Shown: positions 35,739-45,510 of the stretch, piece after piece
Numbering within the stretch: the stretch's first letter is position 1
How the letters are laid out: every line of letters begins with the position of its first letter
Assembly (NCBI GenBank): GCA_947457075.1
Contig: CANGUG010000005.1
Coordinates: forward strand, 87,778 to 151,777
From: Bacteroidota bacterium
Lineage (GTDB): Bacteria; Bacteroidota; Bacteroidia; Chitinophagales; Chitinophagaceae
Direction of reading: 5' to 3'
Length of the DNA stretch: 64,000 nucleotides
Notes under the pieces: model-generated
Database searches by the model: none
The model's input: the letters and a program-made list of their open reading frames with translations, nothing else
Told to the model about the DNA's origin: nothing
Translations under genes and position numbers: made by a program

Positions 35739-36950
35739 ATGAACCTGCACGAATACCAAGCAAAAGAGTTACTAAAAAAGTATAATGTTCCCGTACAAGA
35801 AGGGATCGCAGTAAAAAAAGTGGAAGACGCTGTCGCTGCTTACCAAAAAATATCAACTGAAACCAACAATAAGTTTGCTGTTGTAAAAGCACAAATACAT
35901 GCTGGTGGACGTGGAAAAGGTACCATTGTTGGCACTGAACAACGTGGAGTAGCCGTTGGAAAATCAGCAGAGGATATCGAAAAATTTGCTAAAAATATTT
36001 TAGGTGGAACCTTGGTGACCATTCAAACTGGACCTACTGGTAAAGTAGTGAACCAAATTTTGGTGGCACAGGACGTTTACTACGATGGTCCTCAACCAAC
36101 CAAGGAGTTTTACTTATCCATTTTATTAGATCGTACTAAAGGAATGAATGTGATTATGTACAGTACCGAGGGCGGTATGAATATTGAAGATGTTGCACAT
36201 GACACTCCTGAAAAAATATTTAAAGAGTGGGTACACCCAGGTGGTGGCTTACAAGGATTTCAAGCTAGAAAAATTGCGTTTAACTTAGGTTTAAGTGGAG
36301 ATGCAATGAAAAACTGCGTAAAATTCGTTACTAATTTATACAATGCATACGTTGGATTAGACTGTGCAATGTTGGAAATTAACCCATTGTTCAAAACAGC
36401 TGATGATAAAATTATCGCTGTAGATTGTAAAATGAATTTAGATGATAACGCCTTAATGCGTCATCCTGATTTATTGGCGCTCCGTGATGTGACTGAAGAA
36501 GATCCTACCGAAGTAGAAGCAGGTGAATTTAACCTGAATTTTGTGAAATTAGATGGTAACGTAGGTTGTATGGTAAATGGTGCTGGTTTAGCAATGGCTA
36601 CCATGGATATGATTAAGTTAAGTGGTGGTGAACCCGCTAACTTCTTAGACGTAGGGGGTACTGCCAATGCACAAACAGTAGAGGCTGGATTTAGAATTAT
36701 CATGAAAGATCCGAATGTAAAAGCGATATTAATTAACATCTTTGGCGGTATCGTTCGCTGTGACCGTGTTGCTGCAGGTGTCATTGAAGCTTTCAACAAA
36801 TTAGGCAATATCAATATCCCCATCATTGTTCGTTTACAAGGAACCAATGCGGTGGAAGCAAAAAAATTAATTGATGAAAGTGGATTGAAAGTTCAATCTG
36901 CGATTTTATTAAGCGAAGCTGCTGACTTAGTGAAGCAAGCCGTTGCTTGA
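35739..36950 (+). CDS. sucC: Succinyl-CoA ligase, ADP-forming, beta subunit
   Basis: A 403-residue ATP-grasp protein. It opens with MNLHEYQAKELLKKYNVPV, the nucleotide-binding segment is VKAQIHAGGRGKG, and CoA/phosphate-handling NIFGGIVRCDRVA lies near the end. It forms succinate and ATP from succinyl-CoA in the TCA cycle together with SucD, which is not adjacent. The frame extends to a TTG at 35700 but the ATG at 35739 gives the family start. Two hairpins follow the stop codon. Confidence 0.97.
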   Translation: MNLHEYQAKELLKKYNVPVQEGIAVKKVEDAVAAYQKISTETNNKFAVVKAQIHAGGRGKGTIVGTEQRGVAVGKSAEDIEKFAKNILGGTLVTIQTGPTGKVVNQILVAQDVYYDGPQPTKEFYLSILLDRTKGMNVIMYSTEGGMNIEDVAHDTPEKIFKEWVHPGGGLQGFQARKIAFNLGLSGDAMKNCVKFVTNLYNAYVGLDCAMLEINPLFKTADDKIIAVDCKMNLDDNALMRHPDLLALRDVTEEDPTEVEAGEFNLNFVKLDGNVGCMVNGAGLAMATMDMIKLSGGEPANFLDVGGTANAQTVEAGFRIIMKDPNVKAILINIFGGIVRCDRVAAGVIEAFNKLGNINIPIIVRLQGTNAVEAKKLIDESGLKVQSAILLSEAADLVKQAVA

Positions 36951-36960
36951 TAATTCTTCA

Positions 36961-37039
36961 GCCCTAAATTAAAATTTAACGGGCTTTGAATTATCCTCTT
37001 ATGACTTTTAATAAAGCCTCGAATTTTCGAGGCTTTATT
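36961..37039 (+). terminator. Two hairpins after sucC
   Basis: Hairpin 1: GCCC-TAAATT...AATTTA-CGGGC at 36961-36984, imperfect. Hairpin 2: a perfect 14-bp palindrome arm AATAAAGCCTCGAA with its complement at 37010-37039. The second ends sucC and may also serve the opposing sprT-like gene. Confidence 0.75.
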
Positions 37040-37097
37040 GTTTCTTTTCATACGCCATTTTGGAAGAAAATAATGGCTTTGAAAAATGCAATTATGA

Positions 37098-37724
37098 CTA
37101 CCCTTGGATTAGTTTTACCTCCGTTAGTGCACTAAAAGAGTACACATAACCAGTAGCTACTTCCACACATTCAATTCTAATACGACGTTTTTTACCTCTT
37201 CTAAAAATACGCCCTTTCAAAGATTCAAATAAAGCACCTTCCGGAATATGGGCAACAAAAGCATGCCCTTCTTTTTTAACCGCATCATATTTACGTAAAA
37301 CCAATAATAGCGCTGTTTCCCCATTCGCAGTAGCAGCAGGATTCAAGAGGGTTTTTTGTAAACTTTTTTGGATATCTGCAGGAAAAATTTCCATCCTAAT
37401 GAATGCGGCTAATAAATTCCCGTAAATGCTTTTCCATTCTTTGCCATGTGCCTCTACCCTATTTTTGTATTGTTCAAAACAAAGTAAATGAGCGAGCTCA
37501 TGTAAAAGGGTGATTAAAAACTCGTATTGATTTAAATTTCCATTAACTGAAATTTTATGATTCGCCCCTAAGGCAGCATGGCGATAATCTCCTAATACCG
37601 ATTTACGTGCCTTAGTCACTGTTAAATGAACTTTATATTCATTGATAAGACTCACAACGGGATCAAATGCCCCTTCTGGTAAATAGTTACTTAATGCTTG
37701 TAATGGATGTTCAACTTTTGCCAT
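37098..37724 (-). CDS. SprT-like zinc metallopeptidase domain protein
   Basis: A 208-residue protein with the zinc motif HELAH near residue 88 and a third His in EAHGKEWKSIYG, the SprT-like pattern. The C-terminal part resembles the YVYSFSALTEVKLI ending of related Bacteroidota proteins. A DNA-protein-crosslink role known for eukaryotic Spartan should not be transferred automatically. It is 10 bases downstream of the AtpI-like gene on the same strand, so it is the last gene of that transcript. Confidence 0.85.
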   Translation of the reverse strand: MAKVEHPLQALSNYLPEGAFDPVVSLINEYKVHLTVTKARKSVLGDYRHAALGANHKISVNGNLNQYEFLITLLHELAHLLCFEQYKNRVEAHGKEWKSIYGNLLAAFIRMEIFPADIQKSLQKTLLNPAATANGETALLLVLRKYDAVKKEGHAFVAHIPEGALFESLKGRIFRRGKKRRIRIECVEVATGYVYSFSALTEVKLIQG

Positions 37725-37734
37725 TCAATAAAAT

Positions 37735-38109
37735 CTATTGCTTAATTTTTGTCCATCCCATCTCTAACCAAGTATAAACAAGGTATAAACCCATACACGC
37801 AAGTAGCGTTGGATACCCAACTGCAGCTTTTTTTTGTGTGGCATACGCCAGGGCTGCACCCGCAAATACAACCATTTTAATTAAGGTTCCTAACATGACT
37901 GAACGAACCATTGCATTTGGATTGGAGGCAACAATCATTTTTAAACGAAAAAAATTAAAAATGGACATACTCAATAACATCAAATTGACCACCAAAATGA
38001 AATTAAATTTAAACACAGTACTATCCTTAAAGTAAGCGTAGGAAAAAATAAGCACCGCATTTGTCAATGCAAATAATAATAAAACGGGTAATAATTTTTT
38101 TATTGTCAT
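37735..38109 (-). CDS. AtpI-like four-helix membrane protein
   Basis: A 124-residue inner-membrane protein with four predicted helices and a short charged loop between helices 2 and 3. It follows AtpZ by 6 bases, the order in which Bacteroidota place an unannotated AtpI-type (ATP synthase subunit I) gene in front of atpB. Here atpB does not follow; an SprT-like gene does. Assignment as AtpI rests on context and topology, not on a motif. Confidence 0.6.
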   Translation of the reverse strand: MTIKKLLPVLLLFALTNAVLIFSYAYFKDSTVFKFNFILVVNLMLLSMSIFNFFRLKMIVASNPNAMVRSVMLGTLIKMVVFAGAALAYATQKKAAVGYPTLLACMGLYLVYTWLEMGWTKIKQ

Positions 38110-38115
38110 GATATA

Positions 38116-38376
38116 TTATTTATCAGATAGATCCCCTGATTTTTTGTTCGTTTTTTTTACGATATCCAATAAGGAAATAATAATAAACAAAAAAGGCAGC
38201 AACCAAATAAAAAGTGGAATTTGAATTGAGAAGAAATGCTGTTTATCCAAGTATTTTCCTGCAAATAGCAATAGTATTAATGCAACAGCCCATTGTGAAG
38301 CTAAGCCGGCAAATTTAGTCCACTGAAATTGATGATCAGACGGGGGATTGTTTTTCAACTTGTTAAAATTAGTCAT
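38116..38376 (-). CDS. atpZ: AtpZ/AtpI family protein
   Basis: An 86-residue protein with two membrane helices around the FAGLASQWAVALILLLFAGKYLD motif region and a short charged C-terminus, matching the putative F0F1 ATPase subunit AtpZ (Ca2+/Mg2+ transporter subunit with AtpI). Its start lies 8 bases inside the end of the preceding gene, so translation is coupled. The rest of the F1F0 genes are absent from the neighbourhood. Confidence 0.75.
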   Translation of the reverse strand: MTNFNKLKNNPPSDHQFQWTKFAGLASQWAVALILLLFAGKYLDKQHFFSIQIPLFIWLLPFLFIIISLLDIVKKTNKKSGDLSDK

Positions 38377-38764
38377 TGCTTTGATTCGTATCTGTTACTT
38401 GAATAACAGTGGTATCAAGTTGCATAGCACTTCCTTCTGAAAGCACTTTCTTTAAACCTGATAAATATTGATCCTTATACTGAATAGTCCTTTCTAATGA
38501 ATCGGTTCGAATTTTTAACAATTGCAATGAGGTTCTACTCTCCTTGTTTCCATAACCAGGAATATAATATTTAAGTGGAGTAAAGGCAATCAAGGTAATG
38601 GTTAAACCCACTAGTAAAATAAAACTAATGCTTAACCCAATATATACCGATTTTCGAGACAATCTGAATGCAGCCACTTCGTCGTAAGTGTCATCATTCA
38701 TAATCACCAATCTATAGGTATTGCTGGTTCTTTTGAAGGTATTATTGATGTCTAAATTGGGCAT
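38369..38764 (-). CDS. Membrane protein resembling the N-terminus of M23 peptidases, peptidase domain missing
   Basis: A 131-residue protein: cytoplasmic basic segment with LVIMNDDTYDEVAAFRLSR, one membrane helix (residues 45-62), a FTPLKYYIPGYG motif, then a short coiled coil and an acidic tail. The same N-terminal arrangement precedes M23 LytM endopeptidase domains in Bacteroidota, but no HxxxD or HxH motif follows, so it cannot be an endopeptidase. It may be a cell-wall-associated scaffold or regulator. A good promoter precedes it and it starts the operon ending in the SprT-like gene. Confidence 0.6.
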   Translation of the reverse strand: MPNLDINNTFKRTSNTYRLVIMNDDTYDEVAAFRLSRKSVYIGLSISFILLVGLTITLIAFTPLKYYIPGYGNKESRTSLQLLKIRTDSLERTIQYKDQYLSGLKKVLSEGSAMQLDTTVIQVTDTNQSND

Positions 38765-38780
38765 ATCATTAATTGCTTGT

Positions 38781-38813
38781 TAAAGATACGATGGGAAAGC
38801 AATTTTTACCAAA
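38781..38813 (-). promoter_or_regulatory. Promoter of the M23-like/atpZ/atpI-like/sprT-like operon
   Basis: TTTG (38810-38813), 21-base spacer, TATCTTTA (38781-38788): one mismatch from the Bacteroidota consensus TTTG-N19-21-TAnnTTTG, 17 bases before the ATG. Confidence 0.65.
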
Positions 38814-38858
38814 ATAATAAGGATAAATTGTATTTTTAAGGGAGTTTTTAACCCATAT

Positions 38859-41800
38859 ATGGCCCTACTTACAAATCATTTAAAATACTACAAGATTTTC
38901 GTGTTAGCAATATGCTTCATGACTAGCTGCATTAAGCAATTAAATGCACAAGATAGTAGTGCCAGAATTATAGATTTAAACCAAAACAAACTGGTAAAAA
39001 AAATTAATTCCATTTTAGACTCAACACAGAATAAAATAAAAAATACCATTTATAATAAAGCTACTGAGTTGAATAAATCAGCCAGTGCCGAAATAAATAA
39101 AACGGTGGAGGGGTTTACCAATTCTTCGGATGAAAGACCATTACCCTATGAAAGATTGTTGTACAAAAAATATACCCTAGGAAGAAGAGCTTATCAAAAT
39201 ACAGTTGCTCAATTCAATTATTTTTTTAATGCTGATGAAGAATTAAATGAAATTCTACTAAAAGCGCGCTTGCAGAATCAAGACGACTACAGTAATTTAT
39301 TGGGATTTTACGATTATGACTTAAATAATATTTCAAAAACAAGTATTGATTCAATAATTTACCGTTGTAATGCAAATATTTTACTACATGATCAAAGAAA
39401 CAATTGGATAGATGACTCCTATCTTTTATTAGCAAAAGCTTATTTGTACCATAAAAATTTTGATACTGCTGCGAATGTTTTGCAGTTTATAAATGCCAAT
39501 TTTGATGAAAAAGTAGATGGCAACAATGCCCCCATTGGAAGTAATTCTAGACAAAACGGAAAGTTTAGTATCGCAAATAAGGAAGACAATAGGCTCTGGG
39601 AAAATGCCAACGTAAGAAATGAAAGTTTAATTTGGTTGGCTAGAAACTATTTTGAAACGAATGATATAAATGAAGGGTTGAGTATATTACAAATGTTAAA
39701 ATCAGATGCATCATTTCCTAAGCGCCTACAACCATTTTTACATGAACAATTAGCTTACGGAAATTATTTATCAGAGTCATACGAAAATGCTGCAGCGAAT
39801 TTAGTGGAGGCATTGCCTAATGCCCCAGATTTAAATGCAAAAAGTAGATGGCATTATTTAATAGCTCAATTATGGTATAAAACTAACAATATTGAACAAT
39901 CTTATAAATGGTTTAAGAAAGCAAGTGAAAATTCATCTAATCCAATTATCGGGGTTTATGCTAAAATTAATATGACAAGAATTGAGGCAAAAAACTATAA
40001 TCAATCATGGGAATTATTAGCCAATAATTTGGAGCGCATAACGCATAAAGAAAAATTCAAACCTTTTTCAGACATTATTTATTTTGAAATGGCAAAGCTA
40101 GCCATTGAAAATAAAGCCATTGATAAAGCTACCAAGTGGTTAGTAGCTTCCATCAAAAAAAACAATTCAAATCAAACCCAAAAACAATTAGCGTTTGAGT
40201 TATTGGGTGACATTAACTATTCGGCTGACCAATATTTCATTTCTAAAATTTCATATGATAGTATAAGCAATGTGTTAAAAACAAACCCTCAGTTTGAAAA
40301 AATCACATTGAGAAAAAAATGGATGTCCACTATTTTATCCGAAACCAACACCTATCAAAAAGAAGATAGTCTTCAATTTATTTATTTCCTTCCGGTTGCT
40401 GAACAATTTAATTATGCTAAGAAATGGCATAAAAATCAATTAGATAAAGATGCGCATATTTTAGCCTCCCTGAACGAGGTTGCAGTAAATGTCAAATCTG
40501 CACCTATTGAAGCGCCATTTGCAACCCCTATAAACAATAACGATTACTATTTTTCCAATCCCAATACAGTGAGACAAGGTAAACAAAGCTTTGCTCAAAA
40601 ATGGGGCGAAAGACCCAACGTTGATATGTGGCGCCGTAAAACAAGTGGTCCAGTTACAAATAGCAATGCGAAAATTTCAAATATAGGACAAGCAACCACA
40701 CTGCTTGATAGTAATATCGTAAATGGGAAAAAAGGCACATCCAAAGACAGCGTGTCCTTTACTTTAATTCAAAATGATGCTGATTTAGGAAAATCAAATA
40801 TCCAATGGAACAATGCAGCTTTGAAAGCCGCGCAGGTTTTTTTATTTGAATTAAATGACTTCAATAAAGCAAAACCTATTTACAAAAAAATAATTGACAA
40901 AGCAATTGATCCAGCAATCACAGAACGAGCCATGTTGGATTTAGCGAGTCAATACTTACATGATGGCTTTTATCAAATTTCAGATAGTATCATAAAAAAA
41001 GTTGTAGCTCAATTTCCAAATGGCGATTACCTGAAAAACAAATTGGCATTTGAAAAGAAAAAAATGCAGGATGAAGATATAGTGTCAAAATACAAAGAAG
41101 CTTACTTTCTTTGCCAGATTGGGAATTGGAAACAATTAGAAAAATTATCCAACGAAATTATTAATGATATTCGTAAAACTAAATGGAATATTCCTTTACA
41201 GTTTTTAAGGGTTAAAATGTTTGCGCAGCAAAAACAGGATAACAAAGCAATCACCATTCTAGACTCTATCATTTATCTAAGTAAAAATGATAGAATTAGA
41301 GAAAGAGCCAAGAATATAATTAATGAATTAAAAAATAGAAAAACAACCGAAGATTATTTAACAAGCCTTCAGCTACCAAGTAGCTTTTTTGAACCAATTC
41401 CTATTGTAGATACAATTACAATCGTAAAAACAAATACGATTACTTCACCCATTTATCAGGATACAGCTAGTATCAATAAAATCAAACCAGACACATTAAG
41501 TATTGCTACCAATACCCCTACCCCCGCAATTGAACTACCAAAAGAAATATTTTCAAATGACAGCCTCGAAACACACTATCTTGGCTTTGTAACTAATAAA
41601 GTGAACCCTGTGCTGATTAAGGAAATGCAAAATGCCCTTCAAAATGTGAATAGAGAGGAATATTATTCACTTAATTTAAATACCACTTTTGCCCAATTTG
41701 ACCTAGGCAACTATATAATTTGGGTTGGGCCATTTGAGAATCGTAAAATAGCAGCCATTTATTATAATCGATTAAGACCCAAACTAGCTAGCGAGATTAT

Positions 41801-41927
41801 TTCATTTGTGCCAGTTAATCAATATGAAACTTATATTATTGGAAAAACAAACATAATTTTAATTAAAGACAGGCAAGATTTGCTGAATTATAAGAATTTT
41901 ATGCTTAACAAAATTTACAAACCATAA
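38859..41927 (+). CDS. porW: PorW/SprE-like TPR lipoprotein of the type IX secretion system
   Basis: A 1022-residue exported protein with hydrophobic signal and a possible lipobox (FMTSC). Residues about 100-800 are helical with repeated TPR-like pairs (for example YKWFKKASENS and AKPIYKKIIDKA); the C-terminal 100 residues resemble a SPOR-like fold (YIIWVGPFENRKIAAIYYNRL). Size, repeat layout and C-terminus match PorW (P. gingivalis) or SprE (Flavobacterium), which bridges the type IX secretion ring and core. The porQ-like gene is 2.5 kb further on, which supports the call. An outer-membrane-anchored position is inferred. Confidence 0.75.
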   Translation: MALLTNHLKYYKIFVLAICFMTSCIKQLNAQDSSARIIDLNQNKLVKKINSILDSTQNKIKNTIYNKATELNKSASAEINKTVEGFTNSSDERPLPYERLLYKKYTLGRRAYQNTVAQFNYFFNADEELNEILLKARLQNQDDYSNLLGFYDYDLNNISKTSIDSIIYRCNANILLHDQRNNWIDDSYLLLAKAYLYHKNFDTAANVLQFINANFDEKVDGNNAPIGSNSRQNGKFSIANKEDNRLWENANVRNESLIWLARNYFETNDINEGLSILQMLKSDASFPKRLQPFLHEQLAYGNYLSESYENAAANLVEALPNAPDLNAKSRWHYLIAQLWYKTNNIEQSYKWFKKASENSSNPIIGVYAKINMTRIEAKNYNQSWELLANNLERITHKEKFKPFSDIIYFEMAKLAIENKAIDKATKWLVASIKKNNSNQTQKQLAFELLGDINYSADQYFISKISYDSISNVLKTNPQFEKITLRKKWMSTILSETNTYQKEDSLQFIYFLPVAEQFNYAKKWHKNQLDKDAHILASLNEVAVNVKSAPIEAPFATPINNNDYYFSNPNTVRQGKQSFAQKWGERPNVDMWRRKTSGPVTNSNAKISNIGQATTLLDSNIVNGKKGTSKDSVSFTLIQNDADLGKSNIQWNNAALKAAQVFLFELNDFNKAKPIYKKIIDKAIDPAITERAMLDLASQYLHDGFYQISDSIIKKVVAQFPNGDYLKNKLAFEKKKMQDEDIVSKYKEAYFLCQIGNWKQLEKLSNEIINDIRKTKWNIPLQFLRVKMFAQQKQDNKAITILDSIIYLSKNDRIRERAKNIINELKNRKTTEDYLTSLQLPSSFFEPIPIVDTITIVKTNTITSPIYQDTASINKIKPDTLSIATNTPTPAIELPKEIFSNDSLETHYLGFVTNKVNPVLIKEMQNALQNVNREEYYSLNLNTTFAQFDLGNYIIWVGPFENRKIAAIYYNRLRPKLASEIISFVPVNQYETYIIGKTNIILIKDRQDLLNYKNFMLNKIYKP

Positions 41928-41938
41928 AAGGAAAAATT

Positions 41939-44464
41939 GTGCAAGAAAATAGTAAACCACCAATCAATTGGGTTCGCCTTTTCTGGAAAACTTACTTAAT
42001 CACTATTGGGATATTCCTATTGTTTATCCTTAGTATTAACTTTGGTTGGATTGGAGATATGCCCGATTTAGATGATATTGAAAATCCAACGGCTTCCTTG
42101 GCAAGTCAGGTTTTTGCACAGGATGGTACACCTATGGGCAAATATTATTTAGAGGATAGGATAAGTGTAAAATATAGAGATATTAGCCCCTATCTAATTC
42201 AAGCATTGGTTGCTACTGAAGATAAACGATTCTATGACCACTATGGTGTTGACGGGGAAGGATTGTTAAGGGCGATTGCATTTTTAGGAAGTCAAGGGGG
42301 TGCCTCCACCATTACAATGCAAACCGCAAAAAATTTATTTACTGATAATTGGAGTACTAAAAATAAATTTATACGTCTTATTCAAAAAATTAAAGAAAGT
42401 GTTATTGCAATAAAACTTGAAAGAAAATTTACCAAACAGGAAATATTAACCATTTATTTGAATACGGTCCCATTTAGTGAAAATATTTTTGGCATTGGAA
42501 ATGCATCAAGAAGTTTTTTTCAAAAAGAACCTGATAGATTAAGTATTGAGGAAGCTGCCTTGTTGATAGGCATGGTAAATGCCCCTACAAAATTCAATCC
42601 AAATCGTAATCCTAAATTAGCCCTAGAGCGAAGAAACTTAGTCCTCAATAGAATGGCGGGGCAAAAATATATTTCTGATGATCAGGCAGCTCAATTAAAA
42701 AAACTTCCCGTAGTTACAAATTTTAAAAAATTAGATGAAAATGGTGGACTTGCTCCCTACTTTAGAAGTAACCTGGGTGAATATTTAAAGAAATGGTGTA
42801 AGGAACACAAAAAAAGTAATGGAGATGCCTATAATTTATTTAAAGATGGATTAAAAATATATACCACTATTAATCCGCGCATGCAAACCTATGCTGAAGC
42901 AGCAGTCGGAGAACATATGAGGGAATTACAAAGTGAATTTAACAGACAACCTAAAATAAGGTCGGGGGAAATTTGGAAGGAATACAATGCCCAACTTGAA
43001 TCTTCCATTAAACAAACGGATAGATGGAAGAACTTGAAAAAGGAAGACATGAATGAGGAGGATATCAGAAAAACATTTAACGAAGTGGTCCCTATGCGTA
43101 TTTTTTCTTGGGACAATCAAGATAAATTCATTGATACTACAATGACCCCTTTGGATTCATTAAAATACCATAAGCAAATTTTACAAACCGGCTTTCTTGC
43201 TGTGGATCCATTTACAGGTGAAGTAAAAGCATGGGTAGGTGGCGTTGATTTCAGGACATTTAAATACGATCACGTCAATGTAAACACAAAACGTCAGGTA
43301 GGAAGTACCATGAAGCCTTTGTTATACTCATTAGCGATTGAAAAGGCAGGTTTAACCCCTAATACCATTGTTGAGGATAGACAACAAATGTTTGATGGCT
43401 ATGGAATGGTGCCCAATACTTCAAGATCTTGTTCAGGCGGATCCTTCCCAATGGCACAAGCATTAGCGCAATCTAGAAACTGCGCATCGGCTTATATCAT
43501 GAAACAAATTAATGGGGAAAGCAATGAAGCTGCAAAAGAGCTAGTTGCCTATTTAAAAAAATGTAATATTCAAACTGAAATTGAACCCTATCCAGCCATT
43601 GCCTTAGGATCCTGTGAAATTTCATTATTTGAAATGGTACAAGCTTATACTATGTTCCCAGGAGCTGGTTATAATGCAGAACCCTTCTTCATTAACCGCA
43701 TTGAAGATAAAAACGGTAATGTGATTGAAAGCTTTACTCCCAAAAGAAAAAAAATCATTGACGAAGTAACTGCCTATTCGGTTGTTAGTATGATGGAAGG
43801 TGTTATTCAAAGAGGTACTGCACAAAGCATGAGTGCCTATAATATTCAAGCAAGTTCAATTGCAGGAAAAACAGGAACGACCAATGACAATAGTGACTTA
43901 TGGTTTATGGGTTACACCCCTCAATTATTGGCTGGTGCTTGGGTTGGTTGTGATGACCGTTTTCTTCGCTTTTCTGATAATTACTTTGGGCAAGGAGCAA
44001 GAGCCTCCTTACCTATTTGGGCAAAATTTATGAAAAAGGTAGCGGCAGACCCCAACTGTAATTTAGACAAAGAAGCCAATTTTATTAAGCCTGCGAATAT
44101 GCCTAATGATTTTAATGTGGACTTTGTTGGCAAAGACAGTACAGCCATGGACGATGTACCCTCCATCATTGAGAATGTAGATGAAACAAATACGGAGCCC
44201 CTTATTATTGAAACCCCAAGCCCTAAGCCAGAGAAAAAACCAATTAAAAAAGAACCCAAGGAGGATAAAAAAGTAAACAAAATCAATAAAGAAGCAAGCA
44301 AACCTAAATCAGCGAAGAAAGAAAATAAAAAAGAGAATAAAAAGGCGAATAGCTCAAAAAAGGATGCAGGAAAAGAAAAAAAGGATTTGGGGAAAATAAA
44401 GAACTCAAAAAAAGAAAAGCAATCACCCAAAGCTATACTCCCTGCTAAAAGAAAAAATAATTAA
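41939..44464 (+). CDS. Class A penicillin-binding protein (PBP1A-like)
   Basis: An 841-residue bifunctional peptidoglycan synthase. After one membrane anchor (residues 20-37) comes the GT51 glycosyltransferase domain (EDKRFYDHYGVDGEG, STITMQTAKNL) and the transpeptidase with Ser456 in GSTMKP, the SxN motif SRN and KTG at Lys644. The C-terminal 90 residues are Lys/Glu-rich and low complexity, which probably bind cell wall or stay disordered. The start is GTG at 41939, fixed by AAAGGA seven bases upstream and no ATG nearby. It follows porW by 11 bases and is convergent with porQ. Confidence 0.95.
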   Translation: MQENSKPPINWVRLFWKTYLITIGIFLLFILSINFGWIGDMPDLDDIENPTASLASQVFAQDGTPMGKYYLEDRISVKYRDISPYLIQALVATEDKRFYDHYGVDGEGLLRAIAFLGSQGGASTITMQTAKNLFTDNWSTKNKFIRLIQKIKESVIAIKLERKFTKQEILTIYLNTVPFSENIFGIGNASRSFFQKEPDRLSIEEAALLIGMVNAPTKFNPNRNPKLALERRNLVLNRMAGQKYISDDQAAQLKKLPVVTNFKKLDENGGLAPYFRSNLGEYLKKWCKEHKKSNGDAYNLFKDGLKIYTTINPRMQTYAEAAVGEHMRELQSEFNRQPKIRSGEIWKEYNAQLESSIKQTDRWKNLKKEDMNEEDIRKTFNEVVPMRIFSWDNQDKFIDTTMTPLDSLKYHKQILQTGFLAVDPFTGEVKAWVGGVDFRTFKYDHVNVNTKRQVGSTMKPLLYSLAIEKAGLTPNTIVEDRQQMFDGYGMVPNTSRSCSGGSFPMAQALAQSRNCASAYIMKQINGESNEAAKELVAYLKKCNIQTEIEPYPAIALGSCEISLFEMVQAYTMFPGAGYNAEPFFINRIEDKNGNVIESFTPKRKKIIDEVTAYSVVSMMEGVIQRGTAQSMSAYNIQASSIAGKTGTTNDNSDLWFMGYTPQLLAGAWVGCDDRFLRFSDNYFGQGARASLPIWAKFMKKVAADPNCNLDKEANFIKPANMPNDFNVDFVGKDSTAMDDVPSIIENVDETNTEPLIIETPSPKPEKKPIKKEPKEDKKVNKINKEASKPKSAKKENKKENKKANSSKKDAGKEKKDLGKIKNSKKEKQSPKAILPAKRKNN

Positions 44465-44465
44465 T

Positions 44466-45506
44466 CTATTTTTTGAATTGATAAATGATGGAGAAGTGAT
44501 GATATAAATTAGATTGAAATGCCGCATTTCCATATTGAATTTGCATTTTATCCAGTTTGAAACCGATACCCGAACTGAATCCATTAAGTCCATTGGCTTG
44601 ATTGATAATGTTTAAATCATTTCTCCTTCTAAAATTATATCCTAAATTAATTTCAAATTGATTGCCAACAAAAACTTCACTGCTAATAAGTAAGTGATTC
44701 AATAGATTTTGAAAATTTTGTGGCGCTTTCATACCATTCGCTATTGCATATTCAGGATCATAATAGGTATTGTTCCATACCGAAAGCCTGTCTGCAGTAA
44801 CTGAAAATTGAATAGGCGCTTGTGCTAATTTTTTTGACCAACCCAAAATAATATTAAATGGCAATTCCTGCCTTATACCAGATGTGGACAGCTGAGTTCC
44901 TATATTTTTTACCAGAATACTTGATTTGGATAAATGAGTAGGTGACCAATAAGTTAAACCAATATCCATTGATACGCCATTAGCCCTATACATCCCATAG
45001 CTTGATTGAATATATTTTAACGTACTTCCTATTCTAAAATTTGGAATGTAATCAGTGGCCGCAGCAATTTGAATGGCATAATCGGTTGGACGCATCATCC
45101 CTAACTCATTACCCGCAATATCTGTCATTGGGATATTACCATAATCTAAAAAATGAACGCCGTATCCCCAGGTTATATTTTTTTTCTCCCAGTGTGAGAC
45201 TCCAAACAAATCATATTGTTGGATACCAGCAAAATAGGGCTTGATACCCAAATGCATGGATCCATTCATATTTTCGGTCATTAAGGAAGGATTGAACATT
45301 GCTAATCCTACATCCTCTCCAATAGCACTTATATTCATCCCTCCCAAAGCACTTGCTTTTGCACTATGAGGTAAAGTCAAAAAATTAAAGCTTGCATTCC
45401 CTGCAGTTATTTGAGCATGAAGCGTATTGCAATCCAATAAAACTAAGGCAGCAATTAGGCTTATAGTAAACCCTAGCTTTTGCAATAATGAAATGGATAG
45501 ACGCAT
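44466..45506 (-). CDS. porQ: Type IX secretion system protein PorQ-like
   Basis: A 346-residue outer-membrane beta-barrel protein with a signal peptide ending near LHAQI. The start of the mature part, FNFLTLPHSAKASALGGMNIS, followed by FNPSLMTENM, is the PorQ hallmark, and the C-terminus ends in an aromatic strand (HHFSIIYQFKK). In P. gingivalis PorQ takes part in the type IX system with PorU/PorZ at the cell surface. It is convergent with the PBP gene, only 1 base apart. A promoter box stands directly before the ATG. Confidence 0.85.
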   Translation of the reverse strand: MRLSISLLQKLGFTISLIAALVLLDCNTLHAQITAGNASFNFLTLPHSAKASALGGMNISAIGEDVGLAMFNPSLMTENMNGSMHLGIKPYFAGIQQYDLFGVSHWEKKNITWGYGVHFLDYGNIPMTDIAGNELGMMRPTDYAIQIAAATDYIPNFRIGSTLKYIQSSYGMYRANGVSMDIGLTYWSPTHLSKSSILVKNIGTQLSTSGIRQELPFNIILGWSKKLAQAPIQFSVTADRLSVWNNTYYDPEYAIANGMKAPQNFQNLLNHLLISSEVFVGNQFEINLGYNFRRRNDLNIINQANGLNGFSSGIGFKLDKMQIQYGNAAFQSNLYHHFSIIYQFKK

Positions 45507-45510
45507 ATTG

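Noticed and set aside
43981..44430. Minus-strand Phe/Leu-rich 149-residue ORF
   Set aside because: Shadow of the Lys-rich low-complexity tail of the PBP gene read in reverse.
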